From Nocardioides sp. (GTDB taxonomy: Bacteria; Actinomycetota; Actinomycetes; Propionibacteriales; Nocardioidaceae), in the NCBI RefSeq assembly GCF_024509035.1, contig NZ_JANINT010000053.1, forward strand, positions 1-52,680: a DNA stretch of 52,680 nucleotides, read 5' to 3'. Each line of letters begins with the position of its first letter. Positions within the stretch are counted from its first letter, which is position 1. Both the position numbers and the translations under genes were made by a program. The notes beneath the pieces were generated by a model. The model did no database searches, was not told where the DNA came from, and saw nothing but the letters and a program-made list of their open reading frames with translations. Below, piece by piece: positions 7,716 to 16,254 of this stretch.

Positions 7716-8438
7716 TCAGTTCGCGTCGACCGGGATCGACTGGACCTCGGTGGGCTTCTCGCTCGCGAAGATCGCGATCGGGACCTTCTGGCGGATGACC
7801 TTCTTGTAGAACTTCGACGACCCGGGGCTCTCCTGGATCCACACGGTCGCCGTGAACAGCAGGTCGATGCCCTTGGTGTCCATCGAGACGGGCTTGATCT
7901 TCTGGTTGCGCAGCTCGAAGGCGCCCTTGGGGGAGGTGATGATCATCCCGTACTCGGTCGTCACGGGCTCGGGGTCGAAGGTGACCTTCTTGGCCACCGC
8001 GTCGAGCTCGTAGGGGTGCTGGACGGCGCCGCCGTCGGTCGTCTTGGTCTCCGAGGTCACCGTGATGTGGTCGAGGTAGACCTTGCGCTTGGTGGCGAAC
8101 TTGTCGCGCAGCGAGCGGTCGAGGTCGTAGGCCTGGAAGGTGAACGAGAAGAACTTGTTGCCCTTCGGGTACCACTCGTTGGTGCGCGGCGTGGACTTGG
8201 TCGGGTACAGCGTGTAGACGAAGTCCAGCCCGTTGACGTCGATGTGCGACTGGAACGTGCCGTCGCGGGTGAACTGCGAGTCGTACGGCGTCTCCACGGC
8301 GGTCGGGGAGGCCGCGGGGGACTCCGCGGGGTCGTTGGAGCTGGTGAGCCCGTCGAAGGCGGAGCAGCCGCTGAGCAGCGCCGCGACGGTGGCGAGACTG
8401 GCCACGGCCGGGAAGAGGCGCGAGCGGGTGCGGGACAT
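7716..8438 (-). CDS. secreted lipoprotein of unknown function, downstream of glycosyltransferase
   Basis: 240 residues. Signal peptide with lipobox LLSGC (cysteine at 25), then a Ser/Pro/Ala-rich tether (30-50) and a soluble domain of about 190 residues. The domain looks beta-rich, with alternating hydrophobic strands such as DFVYTLYPTKS, FFSFTFQAYDLD, TVWIQESP and KVPIAIFASE. I do not recognise the family. It begins 43 bases after the glycosyltransferase gene in the same direction and is probably in its operon. By analogy with polymer-secretion loci it could bind or guide the exported glycan at the cell surface; this is inference. Confidence 0.8.
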   Translation of the reverse strand: MSRTRSRLFPAVASLATVAALLSGCSAFDGLTSSNDPAESPAASPTAVETPYDSQFTRDGTFQSHIDVNGLDFVYTLYPTKSTPRTNEWYPKGNKFFSFTFQAYDLDRSLRDKFATKRKVYLDHITVTSETKTTDGGAVQHPYELDAVAKKVTFDPEPVTTEYGMIITSPKGAFELRNQKIKPVSMDTKGIDLLFTATVWIQESPGSSKFYKKVIRQKVPIAIFASEKPTEVQSIPVDAN

Positions 8439-8481
8439 CGGTACTCCTGGAGGTCGGGGAAGGCGTCGGGCAGAGGGAGGG

Positions 8482-9978
8482 TCAGGCCTTGAAGCCGCGG
8501 TAGCGCTTCATGGACTTGATGATCATCCACGCGGTCTGCAGCACCGTGATGACGCCGAGGATCGGCCAGGCGACCGCGAGGATGTCCGAGCGCAACGGGA
8601 TCGAGAGCAGCTGGGACCAGATCGCGTAGAACAGGACGAAGACCACCACGAAGGCGACGAACGGGTAGGTCCACGCGATGCCCTTGCCGCGTTCGGCCTT
8701 GGCCTGGGCCGCCCAGTTGTCGGTCTGCTGGCGGCTGAAGAACTTCAGCCAGGCGCGGATGAAGTGGCCCATCCGGATCACCATGTAGAGCTCGGCCGGG
8801 AACACCAGCAGCGCGAACAGGTAGTCGCGCCGGTTGGCGAACGCCATCGAGCGCGCGACGCGGAAGTTCAGCCACACCGCGGCGAGCGGCGGGATCAGCC
8901 ACCACGGGCTGAAGACGAACGCCGAGATGTTCAGCGAGCCCGCGAGCAGCAGGATGAACATCGTGCGAGTCGTGATGTTGATGATCATCGACATGTGCTC
9001 GAACCAGCGCAGCCGCAGGTTCGGGTGGAAGGGCTGGCCCTTCGTGTCGCCACGCTGTCCGGGCCACATCAGGTCGATCGCGCCGAAGTTCCACTTCACC
9101 TGCTGGGCGTCCAGCGAGCGCAGCGTCGTCATGCCGCCGACGTGCGCGCGGGCGCGTGCGCTGATCTTGGTGAGGTAGCCGGCGCTCTTGATCTGCAGCG
9201 AGAGCAGGGAGTCCTCGACCTCGCTGTCGTTGACCCACGGCGTGCGCTGGTGGCTGTCGCGCATGACGTCGCGCAGCGCCTGGGTCGAGAAGATCGAGAA
9301 CTGGCCGCCGAGCACCGCCATGTTGCGGCCCTTGAGCAGGTTCTGCATGTTGAAGGCCGAGAACTGTGCGCGCTGACCCGCGATCAGGAACTTCGCCATC
9401 CACCCGTCGAGCGCACTGTCGTCGATCGAGTAGATCGCGGAGATGCCGCCGATGCGGTCGTCGCTGGCGATCTCGTTGACGAGGTGCTCGACGGCGTCCG
9501 GCTCGGGGGTGGTGTCGCCGTCCACGCCGAGGAGGTAGTCCATCGTCTCGACGAGGGAGTAGCCGTAGTTGAGGGCGCCGACCTTCTTGTCGGGGTTCTT
9601 GCCGATGTCGTGGACGTAGATGACCGTGCTCTGCTCACCGGTGGCGGTCATCCGGGTGTGCGGTCCGGCGTAGTGGCTGGCGATCTCGACGGAGTCGTCG
9701 CTGGTGTTGTTGATGACGACGTGGATCGTGTCGGGGATGCGGGTCTGCTGGAGCAGCGAGTCGAGCACGCCGGCGATCGTCTCGGCCTCGTTGTAGGCCG
9801 GGATGATGCAGCCGACCGTGGGGCGGTACGTCGGCAGCTCGTCGACCTCGTCGAGGAACTGCGGCTCGTAGGCCGCGAGCCCGGGATCGGCGGTGCGCAC
9901 GTACGGCGGGGGAGTCCCCGCCGCAGCGACCGGCGGCCCGGCCTCGGGTCCCGGGTCGCCCGGATAGTTGGTGTTCAC
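8482..9978 (-). CDS. family 2 glycosyltransferase, membrane-bound, processive type
   Basis: 498 residues from GTG 9978. The GT-A catalytic domain starts near residue 55 with CIIPAYNEAETIAGVL, then GVDGDTTPEPD (DxD, metal/UDP-sugar), EVEDSLLSLQIKSAGY (general-base ED) and QQVKW, a variant of the QxxRW motif of processive synthases. Three to four membrane segments follow the catalytic domain, with a final pair at about 425-480. This is the layout of cellulose, hyaluronan and poly-GlcNAc synthases, which polymerise and export a glycan. There is no PilZ domain, so no sign of direct c-di-GMP control. The lipoprotein gene follows in the same operon and a GH6 beta-glucanase lies nearby. Linkage and sugar are not determinable here. 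Confidence 0.88.
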   Translation of the reverse strand: MNTNYPGDPGPEAGPPVAAAGTPPPYVRTADPGLAAYEPQFLDEVDELPTYRPTVGCIIPAYNEAETIAGVLDSLLQQTRIPDTIHVVINNTSDDSVEIASHYAGPHTRMTATGEQSTVIYVHDIGKNPDKKVGALNYGYSLVETMDYLLGVDGDTTPEPDAVEHLVNEIASDDRIGGISAIYSIDDSALDGWMAKFLIAGQRAQFSAFNMQNLLKGRNMAVLGGQFSIFSTQALRDVMRDSHQRTPWVNDSEVEDSLLSLQIKSAGYLTKISARARAHVGGMTTLRSLDAQQVKWNFGAIDLMWPGQRGDTKGQPFHPNLRLRWFEHMSMIINITTRTMFILLLAGSLNISAFVFSPWWLIPPLAAVWLNFRVARSMAFANRRDYLFALLVFPAELYMVIRMGHFIRAWLKFFSRQQTDNWAAQAKAERGKGIAWTYPFVAFVVVFVLFYAIWSQLLSIPLRSDILAVAWPILGVITVLQTAWMIIKSMKRYRGFKA

Positions 9979-10204
9979 GCCTCGTCGTCTCCCGTCGCGT
10001 GCGGGTCGCCTGCGCGGCCCGCCCGGTCGTCTGGTCACACCAGTCTCGGGAGCCCACCTCAAGACGCCCCACGGTAAACCTCAAAGATTCGCCCAATTCG
10101 TGAGCGTAGTGGTCTGGACCAGGCGGACGGGAGATTTCGGTGAAGTCCGTCCCCGGCTGGCCGGGAGGCGGTGCGGGGGTCCTCGGAGGGGGTGGGACGG
10201 ACGG

Positions 10205-10489
10205 TCAGCGCGGGAGCGCGCTCGCCCGCCAGCCTCCGGGGCCGTGGGGAAGCGTGCGACGTACCTTGCGGTGGTGCGCCGCCCACGCGGGCGCCGGACG
10301 CCGGGTCGGCGGCTCGTCGGTGCGCAGCGCGGCGAACACCGCGACCAGCGCGGCCACCTCCTCCGGCGTCGCGTCACCCTTCACCACGCGGAGCAGGGGT
10401 GGCTGCTGGACGGGGTCGGGGCCGGCGTCGGTGTGGGTGGTTGCGGTGGGCTCGGTGCTTGCGGTGGTCTCGTTCATTTCCTCGCTCAC
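10205..10489 (-). CDS. accE: acyl-CoA carboxylase epsilon subunit
   Basis: 94 residues. The core LLRVVKGDATPEEVAALVAVFAAL is the signature of the small epsilon subunit of actinobacterial acyl-CoA carboxylases, followed by a basic tail (HHRKVRRTL) with the typical W near residue 68. The epsilon subunit stabilises the alpha-beta complex and raises activity. Start is GTG 10489; an ATG at 10477 is the alternative and has an AGGA only 2 bases before it. It lies 73 bases downstream of the beta subunit gene, as usual for AccD5-AccE pairs. The N-terminal 30 residues are Thr/Pro-rich and probably disordered. Confidence 0.85.
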   Translation of the reverse strand: MSEEMNETTASTEPTATTHTDAGPDPVQQPPLLRVVKGDATPEEVAALVAVFAALRTDEPPTRRPAPAWAAHHRKVRRTLPHGPGGWRASALPR

Positions 10490-10562
10490 CGTCGTCTCTC
10501 GTCGTGCTGTTCGCCGTGGTGGCGCATGTCCAGCTGCTCGGGGGGCGCTTCGCTGCCCCCGC

Positions 10563-12176
10563 TCACAGCGGGATGTTGCCGTGCTTCTTGGCGGGCAGGC
10601 TCTCCCGCTTGGAGCGCAGGAGGCGCAGGGCGCGGACGATCTCGAGGCGGGTCTCGTGGGGGGCGATGACCGCGTCGATGTAGCCGCGCTCGGCCGCGAT
10701 GTAGGGGTTGGCGAGCGTCGTCTCGTACTCGTCGATCAGCTCGGCGCGGCGCGACTCGACGTCGCCGCCCTCGGCCTCGATCGCCGCGAGCTCCTTGCGG
10801 TAGACGATGTTCGCGGCGCCCTGGGCACCCATCACCGCGATCTGGGCGGTCGGCCACGCGACGTTGATGTCGGCACCGAGGTGCTTGGAGCCCATCACGT
10901 CGTAGGCGCCGCCGTAGGCCTTGCGGGTGATCACGGTGATCAGCGGGACGGTGGCCTCGGCGTAGGCGTAGATCAGCTTGGCGCCGCGGCGGATGATGCC
11001 GTTCCACTCCTGGTCGGTGCCGGGCAGGAAGCCCGGGACGTCGACGAACGTCAGCACGGGGATGTTGAAGGCGTCGCAGAAGCGGACGAACCGGGCGGCC
11101 TTCTCGGAGGCGTCGATGTCGAGGGTGCCCGCGAACTGCATCGGCTGGTTGGCCACGACGCCCACCGACTGGCCCTCGACCCGACCGAAGCCGACGATGA
11201 TGTTGGGCGCGAACAGCTCCTGGACCTCGAGGAAGTCCTCGTCGTCGAGCGAGGCCCGGATGACGTCGTGCATGTCGTAGGGCTGGTTCGGCGAGTCGGG
11301 GATGATCGTGTCGAGGCTGCGGTCGAGGTCGGTGAACTCCTCGATCGCTGCGTCGTCGTACGACGGGACCTCGTCGAGGTTGTTCTGCGGCAGGTAGGAC
11401 AGCAGCGCCTTGACGTACTCGATCGCGTCCTCCTCGTCCGAGCCCATGTAGTGGGCGTTGCCGGACTTGGAGTTGTGGGTGCGGGCGCCGCCGAGGTCCT
11501 CCATCGAGACGTCCTCGCCGGTGACGGTCTTGATGACGTCGGGGCCGGTGATGAACATGTTCGAGGTGCCGTCGACCATGATCGTGAAGTCGGTGACGGC
11601 GGGGGAGTAGACGTGGCCGCCGGCACAGGAGCCCATGATCAGGCTGATCTGCGGGATCACGCCCGAGGCGTGCACGTTGCGCTTGAAGATCTCGCCGTAC
11701 AGACCGAGCGAGACGACGCCCTCCTGGATGCGCGCGCCGGCGCCCTCGTTGATGCCGATGATCGGGCAGCCGGTCTTGATCGCCAGGTCCATCACCTTGG
11801 TGATCTTCTCGCCGTAGACCTCGCCCAGCGAGCCGCCGAACACCGTGAAGTCCTGGGAGAACACGCACACCTGGCGCCCGGCGATCGTGCCGTAGCCGGT
11901 CACGACGCCGTCGCCGTAGGGCCGGTTCTTCTCCAGGCCGAACGCGGTGGAGCGGTGCCGGGCGAGCTCGTCGAGCTCGACGAACGAGCCCTCGTCGAAG
12001 AGCATCGCGATCCGCTCGCGGGCGGTCTTGCGGCCCTTGGCGTGCTGCTTCTCCACCGCCTTCGCCGAGCCCGCGTGCACGGCCTCGTCGAGCCGCCGGT
12101 CGAGATCGGCGAGCTTGCCGGCCGTCGTGTGGATGTCGGGCCGGTCGGCGGTCGGCTCTGCCATCTGCTCTGCCAT
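10563..12176 (-). CDS. accD5: acyl-CoA (propionyl/acetyl-CoA) carboxylase beta subunit
   Basis: 537 residues, the full carboxyltransferase family length. It moves carboxyl from biotin-carboxyl carrier to an acyl-CoA, giving methylmalonyl- or malonyl-CoA. Motifs: [17 protein letters not shown] near 55, the first oxyanion region [14 protein letters not shown] and [10 protein letters not shown], and the second [24 protein letters not shown] and [16 protein letters not shown]. The closing [15 protein letters not shown] is typical of AccD5/PccB. The acyl-CoA pocket residue after GGAYDVM is consistent with a propionyl-preferring enzyme, but that assignment is soft. GAGGAG lies 9 bases before ATG 12176. 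The epsilon gene follows; biotin ligase is divergent. Confidence 0.93.
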   Translation of the reverse strand: MAEQMAEPTADRPDIHTTAGKLADLDRRLDEAVHAGSAKAVEKQHAKGRKTARERIAMLFDEGSFVELDELARHRSTAFGLEKNRPYGDGVVTGYGTIAGRQVCVFSQDFTVFGGSLGEVYGEKITKVMDLAIKTGCPIIGINEGAGARIQEGVVSLGLYGEIFKRNVHASGVIPQISLIMGSCAGGHVYSPAVTDFTIMVDGTSNMFITGPDVIKTVTGEDVSMEDLGGARTHNSKSGNAHYMGSDEEDAIEYVKALLSYLPQNNLDEVPSYDDAAIEEFTDLDRSLDTIIPDSPNQPYDMHDVIRASLDDEDFLEVQELFAPNIIVGFGRVEGQSVGVVANQPMQFAGTLDIDASEKAARFVRFCDAFNIPVLTFVDVPGFLPGTDQEWNGIIRRGAKLIYAYAEATVPLITVITRKAYGGAYDVMGSKHLGADINVAWPTAQIAVMGAQGAANIVYRKELAAIEAEGGDVESRRAELIDEYETTLANPYIAAERGYIDAVIAPHETRLEIVRALRLLRSKRESLPAKKHGNIPL

Positions 12177-12229
12177 TGCTGGGGGCTCCTCGTTGGCGGG
12201 TGGTTGGGCCGTGGGTCAATGTAGTGCCC

Positions 12230-13042
12230 GTGACCCCAGACCCGGTGCGACGCTCATCACTCGATCCACGACCGCTCGCCGATCTCGCCCCCGACCTGGT
12301 GGTCGAGGTGCTGGAGACCGCGACCTCGACCAACGCGGTGGCCGCCGAGCGCGCCCGGGCCGGCGCTGACGAGGGGCTGGTGGTCGTGGCCGAGCACCAG
12401 ACGGCGGGCCGGGGCCGCCTGGACCGCTCCTGGGAGACCCCGGCCCGGTCGTCGCTGACGTTCTCGCTGCTGACCCGGCCCTCGGTGCCCGCGGCCGACT
12501 GGCCGTGGCTGCCGCTGCTCACGGGCTACACGGTGGCCAAGACCCTGCGGGCGCAGGGCTACGACGCGGACGTCAAGTGGCCCAACGACGTGCTGATCGG
12601 CGACCGCAAGCTCGTCGGCATCCTCGTCGAACGGGTCGAGACCCCGGCCGGGGCCGCGGCGATCCTGGGGGTGGGCCTCAACGTCGACCTCACCACCGAG
12701 GAGCTGCCGGTGCCGACAGCCACCTCCCTGGCCCTCGAGTCCCCGGCCGGCGCGGCCCCCGACCGGACCCGCCTGCTCGTCGAGCTGCTGCGCTCGCTGC
12801 GCGAGGCCTACGACGCCTGGCAGGCGGGCGGCGCCGATGCCGTGGCGCGGCTGCACGCGTCGTACGCCGCCGCGTGCGTCACCGTCGGGCGCGAGGTGCG
12901 GGTCGACCTGCCGGGTGGCCGGGAGCTGACCGGCAGGGCCACGGCGGTCGACGAGGCCGGCCGGCTCGTGGTGCTCGCCGACGACGGCGAGTCCGTGGTC
13001 GGGGCAGGTGACGTAGTCCACGTGCGGGCCCGCGAACAGTGA
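12230..13042 (+). CDS. birA: biotin-[acetyl-CoA-carboxylase] ligase, monofunctional
   Basis: 270 residues. It activates biotin as biotinyl-AMP and attaches it to carboxyl carrier lysines. Motifs: ATSTNAVA, the biotinoyl-AMP loop TAGRGRLDRSW (GRGR), KWPNDVLIG with the catalytic lysine, KLVGILVE and GVGLNVD. The small SH3-like C-domain occupies about 215-270. There is no N-terminal winged helix, so unlike E. coli BirA it cannot act as a biotin repressor. GTG 12230 is chosen (GTG 12224 possible). It is divergent from the biotin-dependent carboxylase genes it serves, with 53 bases between. Confidence 0.92.
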   Translation: MTPDPVRRSSLDPRPLADLAPDLVVEVLETATSTNAVAAERARAGADEGLVVVAEHQTAGRGRLDRSWETPARSSLTFSLLTRPSVPAADWPWLPLLTGYTVAKTLRAQGYDADVKWPNDVLIGDRKLVGILVERVETPAGAAAILGVGLNVDLTTEELPVPTATSLALESPAGAAPDRTRLLVELLRSLREAYDAWQAGGADAVARLHASYAAACVTVGREVRVDLPGGRELTGRATAVDEAGRLVVLADDGESVVGAGDVVHVRAREQ

Positions 13043-13054
13043 CATGATCGGCCC

Positions 13055-13543
13055 GTGGCCATCTCCAGCAAGCTGCTCAACGAGGGTGAGACCGTCGTCG
13101 TCGACACCCGCACGCACATCAAGGCGCTGCTGCTGCCCCTGCTGATCCTCGTGGTCCTGCTCGCGGTCGGCACCTTCGCCCAGGTCACGTGGGACCAGAC
13201 GGTCGCCTTTGTCGTGTGGGCGGTGGTCGCGGTCGGCATCGTCTGGTACGTCCTGCGTCCCGCGCTGATCTGGGCGACGTCCAGCTACACGTTCACCAAC
13301 CGGCGGCTCATCACCCGCAGCGGCATCCTGGTGCGCCGCGGCCACGACATGCCGCTCGCCCGGATCAGCGACATCGCCTACGAGTTCGGGCTGATCGACC
13401 GGATGCTCGGCTGCGGCACGCTGATCATCTCCGACGCCAGCGAGTACGGGCAGATCAAGCTGCACGACATCCCGCGCGTCGAGGAGACCCAGCGCAAGGT
13501 CAACGCGATGCTGCACCCCTCGGCGGGTCATGACGGAACCTGA
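13055..13543 (+). CDS. PH domain-containing (bPH2) membrane protein
   Basis: 162 residues. Two adjacent membrane helices (about 24-43 and 49-67) are followed by a bacterial PH domain with the usual YTFTNRRLITRSGILVRRGHDMPLARI and LIISDASEYGQIKLHDIPRVEE. Proteins like this are found across actinobacteria next to biotin ligase or cyclase genes; their role is not well defined. GTG 13055 starts 12 bases after birA, and the 3' end overlaps the cyclase gene by 14 bases, so the three genes are probably one transcript. Confidence 0.88.
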   Translation: MAISSKLLNEGETVVVDTRTHIKALLLPLLILVVLLAVGTFAQVTWDQTVAFVVWAVVAVGIVWYVLRPALIWATSSYTFTNRRLITRSGILVRRGHDMPLARISDIAYEFGLIDRMLGCGTLIISDASEYGQIKLHDIPRVEETQRKVNAMLHPSAGHDGT

Positions 13544-14543
13544 CGGCACAGGGGCCGGCCCCGGCGCCGATCCCGGCCCCAGCTCCGAGGACCTCGAGCG
13601 GGCGATCCTCGGCGAGAACCCGGTCTTCAACGCCCACGAGGTCGCGGCGCGCACCGGCGTGACCGTCGCCGAGGCGCGCCGGCTCTGGCGCGCCCTGGGC
13701 TTTCCCGAGCACGGCCTCGAGACCGCGTTCACCGACGCGGACGCGGAGGCGCTCTCGACGCTGCTCGGCGTCGTCGAGTCCGGCGCCATCGACTTCGACA
13801 TGGCCGTCAACCTCACCCGGGCGGTCGGCCAGACCATGGCGCGCCTCGCCGACTGGGAGGTCGCGACCCTCGTCCACCGGGTCGAGGAGCTCGAGTCCGG
13901 TGATGCGGCCACCGGCAGCCGCACCGGGTCGGCGATCCGGCTGATCGACGAGATCAACCAACCCTTCGAGGAGCTGCTCGTCTACGTCTGGCGCCGCCAC
14001 CTCGCCGCCGCGGTGGCGCGCGTCGAGGCGCTGCGCGCCAACGAGGAGGACCTCAACACCGTCCAGCTCACGGTCGGGTTCGCCGACATCGTGAGCTTCA
14101 CGGCACTCTCCAATCGGCTCAGCGAGGAGCGCATCGGTGACCTCGTGGAGCTCTTCGAGTCCCGCTGCGCCGACGTGGTCGCCTCCCAGCGGGGTCGGGT
14201 GATCAAGAGCATCGGCGACTCCGTGCTGTTCGTGAACGACGACCCGGTCCGCGCCTACGACACCGCCGAGGGGATCATCAGCGTGGTCGGCCGCGACTCG
14301 CGGATGCCCGACGTACGCCTCGGCCTGGCCAGCGGCTCGGTCGTGATGCGCCTCGGCGACGTCTTCGGCCCCCCGGTCAACCTGGCCGCCCGCCTGACGG
14401 CGGTCGCGCGGCGCAACCGGATCATCATCGACGCCGCCACCGCCCAGCTGCTGCCGGCCGACGAGTTCGAGACGAGGCCGCTGCCGGCGCGCCCGGTGCG
14501 CGGGTTCGGGATCGTCGAGCCGGTCGCCGTACGCCGCTCCTGA
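13530..14543 (+). CDS. class III adenylate/guanylate cyclase with N-terminal regulatory domain
   Basis: 337 residues. The N-terminal half (25-160) resembles the helical regulatory domain of Rv1264-type cyclases (AHEVAARTGVTVAEARRLWRALGFPE). The C-terminal catalytic domain (175-325) has the metal-binding FADIVSFTALSNRL, the substrate-specifying lysine in VIKSIGDSVLF with the second metal aspartate, and the transition-state pair in GPPVNLAARL. Lys in KSIGD and the intact set predict an active adenylate cyclase. No membrane segment is seen. In Rv1264 the N-terminal domain confers pH sensing; whether that holds here is inference. It overlaps the PH-domain gene by 14 bases. Confidence 0.92.
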   Translation: MTEPDGTGAGPGADPGPSSEDLERAILGENPVFNAHEVAARTGVTVAEARRLWRALGFPEHGLETAFTDADAEALSTLLGVVESGAIDFDMAVNLTRAVGQTMARLADWEVATLVHRVEELESGDAATGSRTGSAIRLIDEINQPFEELLVYVWRRHLAAAVARVEALRANEEDLNTVQLTVGFADIVSFTALSNRLSEERIGDLVELFESRCADVVASQRGRVIKSIGDSVLFVNDDPVRAYDTAEGIISVVGRDSRMPDVRLGLASGSVVMRLGDVFGPPVNLAARLTAVARRNRIIIDAATAQLLPADEFETRPLPARPVRGFGIVEPVAVRRS

Positions 14544-14589
14544 CCGCGTCTCGCGGCCGCGGGGTCGATCTCGGTGCGGACCTCCGACG

Positions 14590-14622
14590 GTGTGGTTGCG
14601 GTGTGGTTGCGGTGTGGTTGCG
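14590..14622 (+). repeat. three perfect 11-bp tandem repeats upstream of winged-helix gene
   Basis: GTGTGGTTGCG occurs three times without interruption at 14590-14600, 14601-14611 and 14612-14622; a degenerate fourth copy (GTGGGGTCG) follows. The period of 11 bp is one helical turn, the spacing used by direct-repeat binding sites of OmpR/PhoB proteins. The only gene downstream encodes a stand-alone OmpR-type DNA-binding domain. A TAAAAT hexamer that could be a -10 element lies at 14692-14697. Confidence 0.6.
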
Positions 14623-14744
14623 GTGGGGTCGTCGGCTGCGGGGCCTCCTCTGCTCGTCACCTCACGGGGACCGGTCGTCGCTCATCGAAGGTAAAATTCG
14701 GCGATTACCCCTCCGGCGCGCTGGCGCGTTCCTACGGTGGGAAA

Positions 14745-15056
14745 ATGATCGAGGTGCAGGACATCCGGCTCGATCCGGTCTCGCGGCGGACGTGGCGCGG
14801 ATCCAAGGAAGTGGTGCTGTCCCGCAAGGAGTTCGACCTGGTCCAAGCGCTGATGGAGCGCGCCGGGAGGGTCGTCAGCCGTGACGAGCTGATGCGCGAG
14901 GTGTGGCACACCACGTTCTGGACCTCCTCCAAGACCATCGACGTCCATCTGGGGTGGGTGCGACGCAAGCTCGGCGACGACAGCAGGCACCCGCGCCTGA
15001 TCACGACCATCCGCGGCGAGGGCCTGCGGTTCGAGACCGAGGACCACTCCAACTGA
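14745..15056 (+). CDS. stand-alone OmpR/PhoB-type winged-helix DNA-binding protein
   Basis: 103 residues made up almost entirely of one OmpR-C domain: LSRKEFDLVQALMERAGRVVSRDELMREVW, then the recognition region TIDVHLGWVRRKLGDD and the wing ITTIRGEGLRF. There is no receiver domain. ATG 14745 directly precedes the domain, with GGTGGG 5-6 bases upstream; reading further upstream gives low-complexity sequence through the 11-bp repeats, so a longer start is unlikely. Such orphan effector domains exist in actinobacteria and can be controlled by abundance or partner binding rather than phosphorylation. It is followed 34 bases later by purK, which starts an unrelated pathway. Targets unknown. Confidence 0.85.
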   Translation: MIEVQDIRLDPVSRRTWRGSKEVVLSRKEFDLVQALMERAGRVVSRDELMREVWHTTFWTSSKTIDVHLGWVRRKLGDDSRHPRLITTIRGEGLRFETEDHSN

Positions 15057-15090
15057 GCTCCGGCTCGGTGTCGTGCCCTAGAGTTCCGGC

Positions 15091-16251
15091 GTGCCCAGCC
15101 CTGCCCCGACCCTCGCCGTGATCGGCGGCGGCCAGCTGGCCCGCATGATGGCCGCTCCCGCCAACGAGCTCGGACTCCCGCTGCGCCTGCTCGCCGAGGG
15201 CGAGGGCGTCTCGGCCGCCCAGGTGATCCCCGACCACCTCGTCGGCGACTACCGCGACCTGGCGATGCTGCGCCGGGTGACCGCCGGCTGTCCGGTGGTG
15301 ACCTTCGACCACGAGCACGTCCCGACCGAGCACCTGCACGCGCTCGAGGAGGACGGCATCGCCGTCCGCCCCGGCCCGCACGCGCTGGTGCACGCCCAGG
15401 ACAAGGCCGTGATGCGAGAGCGGCTCGCCGAGCTCGGCGTCCCGTGTCCGCGCAACGCCGTCGTCCACACGGTGAGCGACGTGGAGGCCTTCGGGTTCCC
15501 GTGCGTGCTGAAGACCACGCGCGGCGGATACGACGGCAAGGGCGTGTGGTTCGTGCGCTCCGCGGGTGACTGCGAGGAGGCGTTCCGTGCGGCCTCCGAG
15601 GCCGAGGTGCGGCTGCTCGCGGAGGAGCTCGTCGACTTCCGGCGCGAGCTCTCCGCGCTGGTCGTGCGCTCGCCGAGCGGCCAGGCCGCGGCGTACCCCG
15701 TCGTCGCCTCCACCCAGGTCGACGGGATCTGCTGGGAGGTGGTCGCCCCGGCCCCCGACCTCGACCCGGCGCTGGCCGGCCAGGCCCAGGAGATCGCGCT
15801 GAGCATCGCCGGTGCCCTCGACGTCACCGGCGTCCTCGCGGTCGAGCTGTTCGAGACACGCGACGGCCGGGTCCTGGTCAACGAGCTCGCCATGCGTCCC
15901 CACAACACCGGCCACTGGACCCAGGACGGCGCGGTGACCTCGCAGTTCGAGAACCACCTGCGTGCGGTGATGGACCTGCCGCTCGGCTCGCCGGCGCCGC
16001 GGGCGCGGTGGACCGTGATGGTCAACATCCTGGGGAGCGACGACGCGGCCGTGGGCCGGCTGTACGACGGCTACCCGCACGCGCTGGCCCGCGACCCGAT
16101 GCTGCGGGTGCACCTCTACGGCAAGGAGCTGCGCCCGGGCCGCAAGGTGGGGCACGTCAACGCCTACGGGGACGACCTCGACGACTGCCTCGAGCGCGCG
16201 CGGCACGCCGCCGCGTGGTTCCGCGGCGACCTCGGGAACGAGAGTGAGTAA
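15091..16251 (+). CDS. purK: 5-(carboxyamino)imidazole ribonucleotide synthase
   Basis: 386 residues, ATP-grasp fold. It makes N5-CAIR from AIR, bicarbonate and ATP in purine synthesis. Motifs: GGGQLARMMAAPANELG at the N-terminus, VTFDHEHVP near 75, KTTRGGYDGKGVW (ATP-binding) near 150, and NELAMRPHNTGHWT, the family-specific phosphate/product loop, near 270. Start GTG 15091. The stop is 3 bases before purE, the usual purK-purE arrangement. Confidence 0.96.
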   Translation: MPSPAPTLAVIGGGQLARMMAAPANELGLPLRLLAEGEGVSAAQVIPDHLVGDYRDLAMLRRVTAGCPVVTFDHEHVPTEHLHALEEDGIAVRPGPHALVHAQDKAVMRERLAELGVPCPRNAVVHTVSDVEAFGFPCVLKTTRGGYDGKGVWFVRSAGDCEEAFRAASEAEVRLLAEELVDFRRELSALVVRSPSGQAAAYPVVASTQVDGICWEVVAPAPDLDPALAGQAQEIALSIAGALDVTGVLAVELFETRDGRVLVNELAMRPHNTGHWTQDGAVTSQFENHLRAVMDLPLGSPAPRARWTVMVNILGSDDAAVGRLYDGYPHALARDPMLRVHLYGKELRPGRKVGHVNAYGDDLDDCLERARHAAAWFRGDLGNESE

Positions 16252-16254
16252 GGG

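Noticed and set aside
9979-10204. Promoter or operator in the 226-bp gap upstream of the glycosyltransferase
   Set aside because: A short TGGTC/GACCA palindrome is visible but no convincing -35/-10 pair or repeat of useful length.
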